DNA from: Chloroflexota bacterium
GTDB taxonomy: Bacteria > Chloroflexota > UBA11872
Reading direction: 5' to 3'
Assembly: GCA_028874315.1 (NCBI GenBank)
Contig: JAPPKM010000018.1
Span: forward strand, 1-40,010
Length of the DNA: 40,010 bases
The position numbers were made by a program, and so were the translations under genes. Below the pieces are notes generated by a model. It did no database searches. It was not told the origin of the DNA and saw nothing but the letters and a program-made list of their open reading frames with translations. This document shows positions 33,453 to 40,010 of this stretch, one piece after another (position 1 is the first letter of the stretch; every line of letters starts with the position of its first letter).

Positions 33453-34640
33453 ATGACTGACTGCGCGGCACGAACGACTGTGCTGGCGGGAAATTTGCTG
33501 GATGGCACCGGCGTGCCACCGCAGGCAGATGTCGCGATTCAGATTGCGGGCGGGCGGATCGAATCGATCCAGAGCGCGGATGCGAAGCCAGCGGACCGCG
33601 GCTCTCAGGTGGTTGACCTGCGCAGGTGCTGGGTGATGCCGGGACTGATCGACGCGCACATGCATTTGTGGGGGCTGACCCCGGGTGAGGTATCGCCCGC
33701 CGACTTCGAAACTCGCCTTGCGAGCGCCGAGCGGCAGGCCAAGGCGCTGTTGCACGCCGGATTCACGACGGTTCGGGACCTTGGGTCGCCGATTACGCCT
33801 TGGATCCGAGACTCAGCCCCGATCAATCCACCGACGGTGCCCCGAATCTTGGCGGCGCACGTGGGGCTGACCGGGGCGCGGGGGCCATGGCTGATTCCGC
33901 AGCCGTCATGGTGGGAGGCGCGAGTGGTGCGCGGGTCTGTTTCGGCGGGCGAGGCCGTGCGGCGGCTGCATGACGAGGGCGTGGACGTCGTAAAGATCGG
34001 CGCGTCGACAGGGCCGGGGGCGGAGGGCTTTGGCGACATTCCAACCCTGACGGTTGATGAGATTCGAGCAGTCTGCGATGCGGCGCATGGGTTGGGGCTG
34101 CGGGTCGCGGCGCATGCCATCGGCTCGGAGGCCGTGCGCCGGTGCGTGGTCGGGGGCGTAGACACGATCGAGCACGGATATAGGCTGAGCGACGAAGTGT
34201 GTGACCTGGTGGCGGCCAGCGATGCCTGGATTGTCCCAACGCTTCGGACACGCGCCGTACGTGCGGCGGCCGAGGCGCAGGTGACGGCATGGGAGCAGCT
34301 GAAGACGCTACGGCTGGGTGTGGCGGCAGGTATTCGCTATGCCGCCGGCACGGACTCGGTGGGGGACGCGGATACGTTGCACGGCCCGGGCAACGCGCTC
34401 GAGATGGAGTTGATGGGCCGGGTGCTATCGCCGGACGCTGCGCTGGCGGCCGGTACGCGGGAGGCCGCGCGAATGCTTGGGATAGATGGTGAAACCGGCA
34501 CTGTGGAGGTTGGCAAGTGCGCCGATCTGATCGCTGTACCGGAAGACCCACGGCAGGACCTGTCGGTGCTGCAGCGGGTGGCGTTCGTGATGCGAGACGG
34601 GAAGGCCGCGCGGTCTACCGTCCGCGCCGCGGGGCACTAG
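33453..34640 (+). CDS. Imidazolonepropionase-like amidohydrolase
   Basis: The 395-residue protein belongs to the metal-dependent amidohydrolase superfamily, in the imidazolonepropionase / Xaa-Pro or Xaa-Arg dipeptidase group. It shows the HxH motif in LIDAHMHLWG, the carbamylated-Lys region DVVKIGAS, metal His in VAAHAIGSEA and IEHGY, and catalytic Asp in YAAGTDSVG. The N-terminal and C-terminal beta-sandwich halves are present (LLDGTGVPP and GTVEVGKCADLIAV). A GGGAGG lies about 12 bases before the ATG. Its stop shares a CTAG with the stop of the convergent oxidoreductase gene. Confidence 0.9.
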   Translation: MTDCAARTTVLAGNLLDGTGVPPQADVAIQIAGGRIESIQSADAKPADRGSQVVDLRRCWVMPGLIDAHMHLWGLTPGEVSPADFETRLASAERQAKALLHAGFTTVRDLGSPITPWIRDSAPINPPTVPRILAAHVGLTGARGPWLIPQPSWWEARVVRGSVSAGEAVRRLHDEGVDVVKIGASTGPGAEGFGDIPTLTVDEIRAVCDAAHGLGLRVAAHAIGSEAVRRCVVGGVDTIEHGYRLSDEVCDLVAASDAWIVPTLRTRAVRAAAEAQVTAWEQLKTLRLGVAAGIRYAAGTDSVGDADTLHGPGNALEMELMGRVLSPDAALAAGTREAARMLGIDGETGTVEVGKCADLIAVPEDPRQDLSVLQRVAFVMRDGKAARSTVRAAGH

Positions 34641-35884
34641 GCGAGGCTGTCGAAGGCGGACCAGTCGAGGTCGACCCAGCGGCGTTCAGCAACGCTGGTC
34701 TGGATTGCTTCGTGCACGACGAGCTGTCGGTGGCCGTCGGTGAATGTGGGGTGGGCGACGGGGGCGTCGTCGCGGGCGGCGATGTGGGCGTAGACATCGC
34801 GAAAGAGCAGACGGAAGGTCTCGTCGAAGCCTTCCCGGTAGGCGCCGGCCTTTTCGACGAAGCGCCGGGCGTCTGGCCGCATGTGGCGGGCGTCGGCGAC
34901 CAGCAACTCGTTGGGCTCGTCGCGGTGGCCAATCAGCAGTTCGTTGGGTCGTTCGGAATCCCAGCTCACACCGGCCAGTTCTGCGTCAAGTTCGACCTGG
35001 ACTCGGTATGGATGTCCGGCCGCAACGTGCGAAAGGGATAGGACGGCCAGGGTTCCATCCGAAAAACGGACCAAGAGGCCGGCGAGGTCATCCCGGAATG
35101 AGCCCGTCGAATCCATCTGCTCAGTGGCTTCCGATCCTGGAGGTCGACGGTCGTCATGAGCCGTGCCGAATGTGGCGCAGAGTGCGGTGGGGCGGGCACC
35201 CAACAGAAACATCACCAAGTCAAGCAAGTGGCTGCCGGTAGTCGACGAGACTACCGTCGGCCCGCCGATTGACGGCTCAAGCCGCCAGTCCCAATCGTTG
35301 CGGTGCCAGAGGGTGTCGTCGGCGATGGAGGCGCGGACGAGGAACGTGCGGCCGAGCAGACCTTCGCGGCGCCGAGCGGCGATTTCCTGAACCAAAGGGT
35401 AGAAGCGGTTGTTGTAGCAGACGGCGTGGACGGCGCGGGCTTGATGGGCGGCGGCGGAGAGGTCGGCGGCTTCGGCGACGTCAATGCCCAGAGGCTTTTC
35501 GCAAATGACGTGGACATTGTGCTGCAGAGCCTGGAGCACGAGTTCGCGGTGCAGAGCGTTGGGCGCGCAGATGTGGGCCGCGTCGATACCGCGGTCGAGG
35601 GCGGCGGCCAGGCTTTCATCCGCATGGGGTACGCGCAGGCTGTCAGCCGCCGCCCGGGCACGTTCCAGCGTTGACGCGACGAGGCTGACGACCTCCACGC
35701 CGTTGCGTCGGAGGGCATCGACGTGGATCCGTCCGATGGTTCCCGGGCCTATGACGGTGGCGCGAAGCGGGGGGCTGGCGTCGTGCTGGATCGTGTCTGC
35801 ACCGATGTCGTCGGAGACGCTGCGTATGCTACGCGCCGCGCACGGATGTTCCGAATCGCGCGCCGGTTGACGCTTCGGCGGCAT
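34637..35884 (-). CDS. Gfo/Idh/MocA family oxidoreductase
   Basis: These NAD(P)-dependent enzymes oxidise or reduce sugars and cyclitols. The Rossmann motif ATVIGPGTIGRIHVDALRRNG, the segment DAAHICAPNALHRELVLQALQ and the catalytic Lys in VICEKPLG are present, with VCYNNRF and a C-terminal beta-sheet domain. The start is unsettled: ATG 35884 gives 415 residues but leaves about 40 Arg-rich residues before the Rossmann strand, and no GTG or TTG lies nearer. The gene is divergent from the hydantoinase pair and convergent with the amidohydrolase gene. Confidence 0.88.
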   Translation of the reverse strand: MPPKRQPARDSEHPCAARSIRSVSDDIGADTIQHDASPPLRATVIGPGTIGRIHVDALRRNGVEVVSLVASTLERARAAADSLRVPHADESLAAALDRGIDAAHICAPNALHRELVLQALQHNVHVICEKPLGIDVAEAADLSAAAHQARAVHAVCYNNRFYPLVQEIAARRREGLLGRTFLVRASIADDTLWHRNDWDWRLEPSIGGPTVVSSTTGSHLLDLVMFLLGARPTALCATFGTAHDDRRPPGSEATEQMDSTGSFRDDLAGLLVRFSDGTLAVLSLSHVAAGHPYRVQVELDAELAGVSWDSERPNELLIGHRDEPNELLVADARHMRPDARRFVEKAGAYREGFDETFRLLFRDVYAHIAARDDAPVAHPTFTDGHRQLVVHEAIQTSVAERRWVDLDWSAFDSLA

Positions 35885-36020
35885 AGTCGATAGGTTGCCC
35901 CGCCGCGCCGTCCGCACGGCTACGCCGGAGATGGGGCGCGGCATGTTGTTGTCGAGATTCGGCCGTCTGAAACCTGGTTGGAGCAGGCGCCGAGCGAACT
36001 AGACACAGGACGACGCAGTC

Positions 36021-38072
36021 TTGGGTGTACGAATCGGGATCGATACCGGAGGCACGTTCACCGACCTGGTGGTGATGGATGAGGCCACGGGCCTGGTGGA
36101 CGTCGTCAAGCTGCCCTCTACGCCGGACGAACCGAGCCGGGCGATCCTGGCGGCTCTTGAGCAGGCTGGCATCGATCCAGCAAACGCGACGTACCTGGTG
36201 CTGGGCACCACGGTTGCGGTGAACGCCCTGCTGCAACGGCGCGGAGCGCGCGTGCTTTACATAACAACCGAGGGGTTCGAGGACGTTCCGTTCCTACAGC
36301 GGGTTTCTCGCAAGTTCCACTACGACCTGGATTGGGAGCGCCCGCTGCCGCTGGTGGTCCGACGAGACTGCCTGGGGATCCCGGAGCGGGTCGACTACAA
36401 GGGCGCGACGGTGACGGCGCTGACCGCCGAGGGTACTGAGGATCTGATCGCCTCGATTCGCGAGCGGCTGGCCGTCGCGGATGGCGAGCCGGCGGACGTG
36501 GCGTTTGCGTTGAACTTTCTCTTTTCCTATGTGCGGCCCGACCACGAGGCGAGCGTTCGGAAGGCGCTGACGAAGGCGTTTCCTGGGATACCGATCTCGG
36601 CGTCGCACGAGGTGGCGCCTATTTGGCGGGAGTACGAACGCGCCAGCACGACAATCGCCGACGCTGCGGTTAAGCCGCTGGTGAGCCGCTTTATTGGTTC
36701 ACTGGATGCAGGATTGCGCGAGCGTGGATTCGCTCGGTCCTGGTCAGTGATGAAGTCGAACGGCGGCCAGATGCTGGCGGAGACGGCGGGCGAGCGTCCG
36801 GTGCAAACAGTTCTGTCGGGTCTGTCGGGGGGAATCATTGCCGGGCAGGCGTTTGGCGCGGATGCCGGCGCGTCGAATGTGATTACGTTCGACATGGGTG
36901 GGACCAGTACCGACGTCGGAGTGGTTGCTAACGATCGGATCAGGTACACGACGGCCTGGGAAATCGAGTTCGGCCTGCCGGTGGCGGCGCCCTTTATCGA
37001 GATGACGACGATGGGGGCCGGCGGCGGTTCCATTGCGTGGGTGAACAAGGGCGGCCTGTTGCAAGTCGGACCGCAGAGTGCCGGCGCAGTTCCGGGTCCG
37101 GCGTGTTACAGCCAGGGCGGCGAAGAGGCGACGGTTACGGACGCCAACGTAGTCCTGGGCCGTTTGAATCCGGACAACTTCCTGGGGGGCGATCTGCCAC
37201 TGGACGCGGACCTTGCTTTCAGGGCGATTGAACGTACGGCTCGGGACGTCGGGCTCCCGCCGGTCGACACCGCGCATGCCGTGGTCGAAATCGCGGTGGA
37301 GAATATCGCCGAGGCTATGCGGTTGCTGACAGTGCAGCGTGGACTGGATCCGCGCGTGTTCAGCCTGGTGGCATTCGGCGGTGCGGGGCCACTGCATGCG
37401 GCGGCCATAGCCCGAGTTATTGGGACGCAAGCGACCTTAATCCCCCCGCATCCGGGACTCTGCTCGGCGTTCGGCACGCTGCTGGCCGACATTCGTGTCG
37501 ACAAGACTTGGACGCATCTCGTGCGCTCCGATTCTCCCGACCTGGCAGATCTGGATGTGCGCCTGAATGGTCTGGTTCGCGAGGCGGTTGAAGACCTTGG
37601 ACGTGAAGGATTCGAGGGTGCGCCGGCGATTCACCGGTCGGCCAACATGCGGTACCTCGGGCAGAATTACGAAGAAGAGATTCCGATCCCCGACGGTCCA
37701 CTGTCGCAGGACGCGTGGCAGGCGCTGATCGACGGATTCGAGCAGCACTATGAGGCGGAGTACGGCTATCGCATCGCGAACGAGGTCATTGAAGTCGTGC
37801 AATTGAGTGTGAGCGCGGTGGGAGCGGCTTCGAAGCCGCAGCTATCGCCGCTGCCTGAACGGCCGCCGGCCGCGCCGCGCGCGAAACGCCGGGTCTACTT
37901 CGATCCGCGCGAGCCGGTTGCCTGCCCAGTTTTCGAGCGGAGCGATCTCTCGCCGGCCGACGTGATCCAGGGTCCGGCGGTGATCGAAGAACTGGACTCG
38001 ACGACGCTGGTGCATCCGGGACAGACACTGACCGTCGGATCTCGCGGTCTGGCCAGCCTGGTGTGGGCGTGA
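36021..38072 (+). CDS. hyuA: Hydantoinase/oxoprolinase family protein, subunit A
   Basis: HyuA-type proteins are ATP-dependent and act with HyuB on hydantoins, 5-oxoproline or, in the carboxylase branch, ketones. The 683-residue product has VRIGIDTGGTFTDLVV, LGTTVAVNALLQRRGARV, the ATP motif TFDMGGTSTDVGV and GAGGGSIAWV. Length and layout are complete. The start is TTG 36021: an in-frame stop lies 21 bases upstream and no ATG or GTG fits. AGGA lies 11 bases upstream. The stop overlaps the GTG of the next gene (GTGA), so A and B subunits are coupled. The substrate is not clear from the sequence. Confidence 0.92.
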   Translation: MGVRIGIDTGGTFTDLVVMDEATGLVDVVKLPSTPDEPSRAILAALEQAGIDPANATYLVLGTTVAVNALLQRRGARVLYITTEGFEDVPFLQRVSRKFHYDLDWERPLPLVVRRDCLGIPERVDYKGATVTALTAEGTEDLIASIRERLAVADGEPADVAFALNFLFSYVRPDHEASVRKALTKAFPGIPISASHEVAPIWREYERASTTIADAAVKPLVSRFIGSLDAGLRERGFARSWSVMKSNGGQMLAETAGERPVQTVLSGLSGGIIAGQAFGADAGASNVITFDMGGTSTDVGVVANDRIRYTTAWEIEFGLPVAAPFIEMTTMGAGGGSIAWVNKGGLLQVGPQSAGAVPGPACYSQGGEEATVTDANVVLGRLNPDNFLGGDLPLDADLAFRAIERTARDVGLPPVDTAHAVVEIAVENIAEAMRLLTVQRGLDPRVFSLVAFGGAGPLHAAAIARVIGTQATLIPPHPGLCSAFGTLLADIRVDKTWTHLVRSDSPDLADLDVRLNGLVREAVEDLGREGFEGAPAIHRSANMRYLGQNYEEEIPIPDGPLSQDAWQALIDGFEQHYEAEYGYRIANEVIEVVQLSVSAVGAASKPQLSPLPERPPAAPRAKRRVYFDPREPVACPVFERSDLSPADVIQGPAVIEELDSTTLVHPGQTLTVGSRGLASLVWA

Positions 38073-40010
38073 GCGTTTCACAGGTGGCCGTGGGCACCGA
38101 CCCGGCGCGCGATCTGGTGACGCAGACCGTGCTGTACAACCGGCTGGTGGGCGTGTGCCGTGAGATGGGCACGACGATGATGCGCACGGCCTATTCCCCG
38201 ATCTTTAGCGAGAGCCGCGACTTTTCGTGCGTTCTCTTTGATCGCGAAGGTCGGATGTTGGCGCAGACGGAGTTTTGTCCGGCCCAGGTCGGCGCGATCC
38301 GGTTCGTGGTGAAGTGGCTGATCGCGGAACTGGGCGACGACGCCGTAAAGCCCGGCGACGTGATCGTGCACAACGACCCGTACCGCGGGGGCGTGCACAT
38401 GCCCGAACACGTGGTCATCAAGCCGGTGTACTACGAGGGGGAGCTTTTCGGCTACGTGGCCAACATTGCGCACCTGGTCGAGATTGGGGGAATGGCCGTT
38501 GGCGGGTTTGCGGCGACGGCTACCGAGGTTTACCAGGAAGGCTTGCGCCTCCCGCCGGTCTGGCTGATGCGCGAGGGCGAGTACAACCACGACGTTTGGC
38601 GCGTGATCATGTCGAACCATCGAGCGCCCCGGTACTCGTGGGGCGACCTTCACGCGATGATCGCGTCCTTGACGGTGGCCGAGCGACGCTGCCACGAGTT
38701 GCTGGACGAGTTTGGCCTGGAGACCGTTCGGCAGGTGAGCAGCGCGCTCATGGACCACGCCGAGCGCTGGATGCGGAACGAGATTCGTTCGATTCCGGAC
38801 GGCGAGTACGAGTTTGCCGACCACATGGAAGATGCGCGCGATCCGCCGGCGCGGGACTGGATTCGGCTGCGGCTGATCGTGGATGACGGCGAGATCGTGG
38901 CGGACTTCACGGAGAGCGATCCACAGGCGGCGCACGTGCTGAACTGCACGTATGGCGTGACGGCGTCGGGCGTGTACAACGCGATCTTCCATTTCGCGGA
39001 CAACGACGTGCCGCACAACGACGGGGCGTACCGGCCGATTACGGTGATCGCGCGCCCGGGGTCCATCGTGAACGTGATTCACCCGGGTGCGTCGGTGGGC
39101 GGGAATACGGAAACGCATCCGCGGATCTGGGGGATTGTGATGGGGTCGCTGGCGCAGGCGGTGCCGGAACGGGTGTCGGCGGCGACCGGCGGCACATCGT
39201 GCAACTTCCTATTTGGCGGCACACATCCCGACACGGGCCACTACTACGTGCACTACCACTTCGACGGGGTAGGCTGGGGCGGTCGGGCCGCGGCCGACGG
39301 CAACAGCCACCAGGTCGTCCCCAACGGGAATTGCCCAGCCACACCGGTGGAGATATTTGAGACACGCTATCCCTTCATGGCGCGCGCCTACCGGCTGCGC
39401 ACCGACTCCGGCGGAGCCGGCGCCCAACGTGGGGGGCTTGGATCGGACCGCATCCTGGAAGTGCGCGCACCCTCCATTACCGTTTCGGCGCTCTTCGACC
39501 GCATGGTGTCGCGGCCGTGGGGCCTGTATGGCGGCCACACGGGCGACTCGTCGCGACTGCTCGTCCGCACGGCAGGTACGCCGACTTTCCAAACCTTCGG
39601 CGAAGCATTTGGGACGACAAGCAACTCGCGCATCGCGAATATCGAGCTTCGGGAGGGCGACGAGGTGTTGATTGGCAGTCCCGGCGGCGGAGGCTACGGT
39701 GCGCCGGAGCTGCGGGATCCCGAGCACGTGGTGCGCGACGTGAACGAGGGGTTTGTGTCTATGGCGGCTGCGCGCGATGTATATCGCGTGGCCATTAAGG
39801 AAGTCGATGGCCGGTGTAGCGTTGACCCGGGAGGCACGTCCACGTTGCGCGCCGGTCCGTCCGAGGTTCCGTCCACAAGCGGAGCCACGAGCAAGCCGAC
39901 GGCGGCGGAATCCGCGGATCGCCCCCCGGCAGGCGGCCGGTGGGAACGCCTTTCGGGCGACTGGTGGCAGACCGACGTGACCAACTGCGAGTTTTGCGGA
40001 CAGGTCATCC
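38069..40010 (+). CDS. hyuB: Hydantoinase/oxoprolinase family protein, subunit B, with extra C-terminal zinc-ribbon segment (partial)
   Basis: The gene starts at GTG 38069 and stays open for 647 codons to the right edge, so its end is not seen. The HyuB domain includes MMRTAYSPIFSESRDFSCV, VIVHNDPYRGGVHMPEH, VGGNTETHPR and the C-terminal SPGGGGYG, which normally lies near the end of the family. Here the reading frame continues: a Ser/Thr/Pro/Ala linker of about 50 residues, then GRWERLSGDWWQTDVTN and CEFCG. That last part resembles the start of acetone carboxylase gamma-type zinc-binding subunits. A fusion of beta-like and gamma-like chains is therefore possible, and the enzyme might belong to the carboxylase branch. 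This is inference from a truncated gene. Confidence 0.88.
   Translation, partial: MSVSQVAVGTDPARDLVTQTVLYNRLVGVCREMGTTMMRTAYSPIFSESRDFSCVLFDREGRMLAQTEFCPAQVGAIRFVVKWLIAELGDDAVKPGDVIVHNDPYRGGVHMPEHVVIKPVYYEGELFGYVANIAHLVEIGGMAVGGFAATATEVYQEGLRLPPVWLMREGEYNHDVWRVIMSNHRAPRYSWGDLHAMIASLTVAERRCHELLDEFGLETVRQVSSALMDHAERWMRNEIRSIPDGEYEFADHMEDARDPPARDWIRLRLIVDDGEIVADFTESDPQAAHVLNCTYGVTASGVYNAIFHFADNDVPHNDGAYRPITVIARPGSIVNVIHPGASVGGNTETHPRIWGIVMGSLAQAVPERVSAATGGTSCNFLFGGTHPDTGHYYVHYHFDGVGWGGRAAADGNSHQVVPNGNCPATPVEIFETRYPFMARAYRLRTDSGGAGAQRGGLGSDRILEVRAPSITVSALFDRMVSRPWGLYGGHTGDSSRLLVRTAGTPTFQTFGEAFGTTSNSRIANIELREGDEVLIGSPGGGGYGAPELRDPEHVVRDVNEGFVSMAAARDVYRVAIKEVDGRCSVDPGGTSTLRAGPSEVPSTSGATSKPTAAESADRPPAGGRWERLSGDWWQTDVTNCEFCGQVI

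Noticed and set aside
38078-39118. 346-codon open frame on the minus strand opposite hyuB
   Set aside because: Low-complexity Arg/Val/His-rich product and complete overlap with a clear HyuB domain.
1-40010. CRISPR arrays, insertion sequences, integrases, tRNA or rRNA genes
   Set aside because: I saw no regularly spaced repeats, transposase motifs, attachment-type repeats or tRNA-like cloverleaf sequences. This is by eye, so short degenerate elements could be missed.

Overview
The window is GC-rich, tightly packed bacterial chromosome. Many start and stop codons overlap (ATGA, GTGA or TGATG). I see no insertion sequence, phage gene, CRISPR array, rRNA or tRNA. The gene mix fits an uncultured, free-living or host-associated Chloroflexota-type bacterium: a tryptophan T-box, archaeal-type phosphoglycerate mutase, SelA, DUF2723 and 2TM proteins, and many paralogous catabolic enzymes of the enolase, creatininase, hydantoinase and sugar-oxidoreductase families. 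That assignment is inference; no marker gene settles it.

Region 1 (1-8045, minus strand) is a complete tryptophan operon, read right to left: promoter, Trp-specific T-box leader with intrinsic terminator, then trpE-trpG-trpD-trpC-trpF-lipoprotein-trpB-trpA, followed by the start of an alpha/beta-hydrolase-like gene cut by the window edge. A proline/threonine-rich lipoprotein gene sits between trpF and trpB. TrpD has unusual substitutions in its PRPP-binding loop. A sugar phosphate isomerase-like gene lies just upstream on the same strand.

Region 2 (about 9.0-15.8 kb) is mostly housekeeping: two overlapping GT2 glycosyltransferases, mnmA with a small zinc-ribbon gene, apgM, selA, a 2TM protein and a DUF72 protein.

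Region 3 (15.8-20.3 kb, plus strand) is an operon-like set: a 2-hydroxyacid dehydrogenase relative lacking catalytic residues, an FGGY kinase, a class II aldolase, a small uncharacterised protein and an SDR epimerase. It looks like a carbohydrate or sugar-acid pathway of unknown substrate.

Region 4 (20.3-28.1 kb) holds a cupin, an FAD-dependent oxidoreductase, a lipid kinase, an epimerase overlapping an enolase-superfamily gene, a DUF2723 membrane glycosyltransferase, a small Cys-rich protein behind a recognisable promoter, and two tandem mini-lipoproteins of 53-54 aa that appear to be paralogues.

Region 5 (28.1-40.0 kb) is catabolic: two beta-propeller glycosidase-like proteins, a creatininase-family amidohydrolase, an SGNH hydrolase, a NodB-type deacetylase, an imidazolonepropionase-like amidohydrolase, a Gfo/Idh/MocA oxidoreductase, and a hydantoinase/oxoprolinase A-B pair. 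The B subunit carries an extra C-terminal segment with a CxxC zinc-ribbon start and runs off the window. Except for the T-box leader, no stretch longer than 300 bases lacks a gene.
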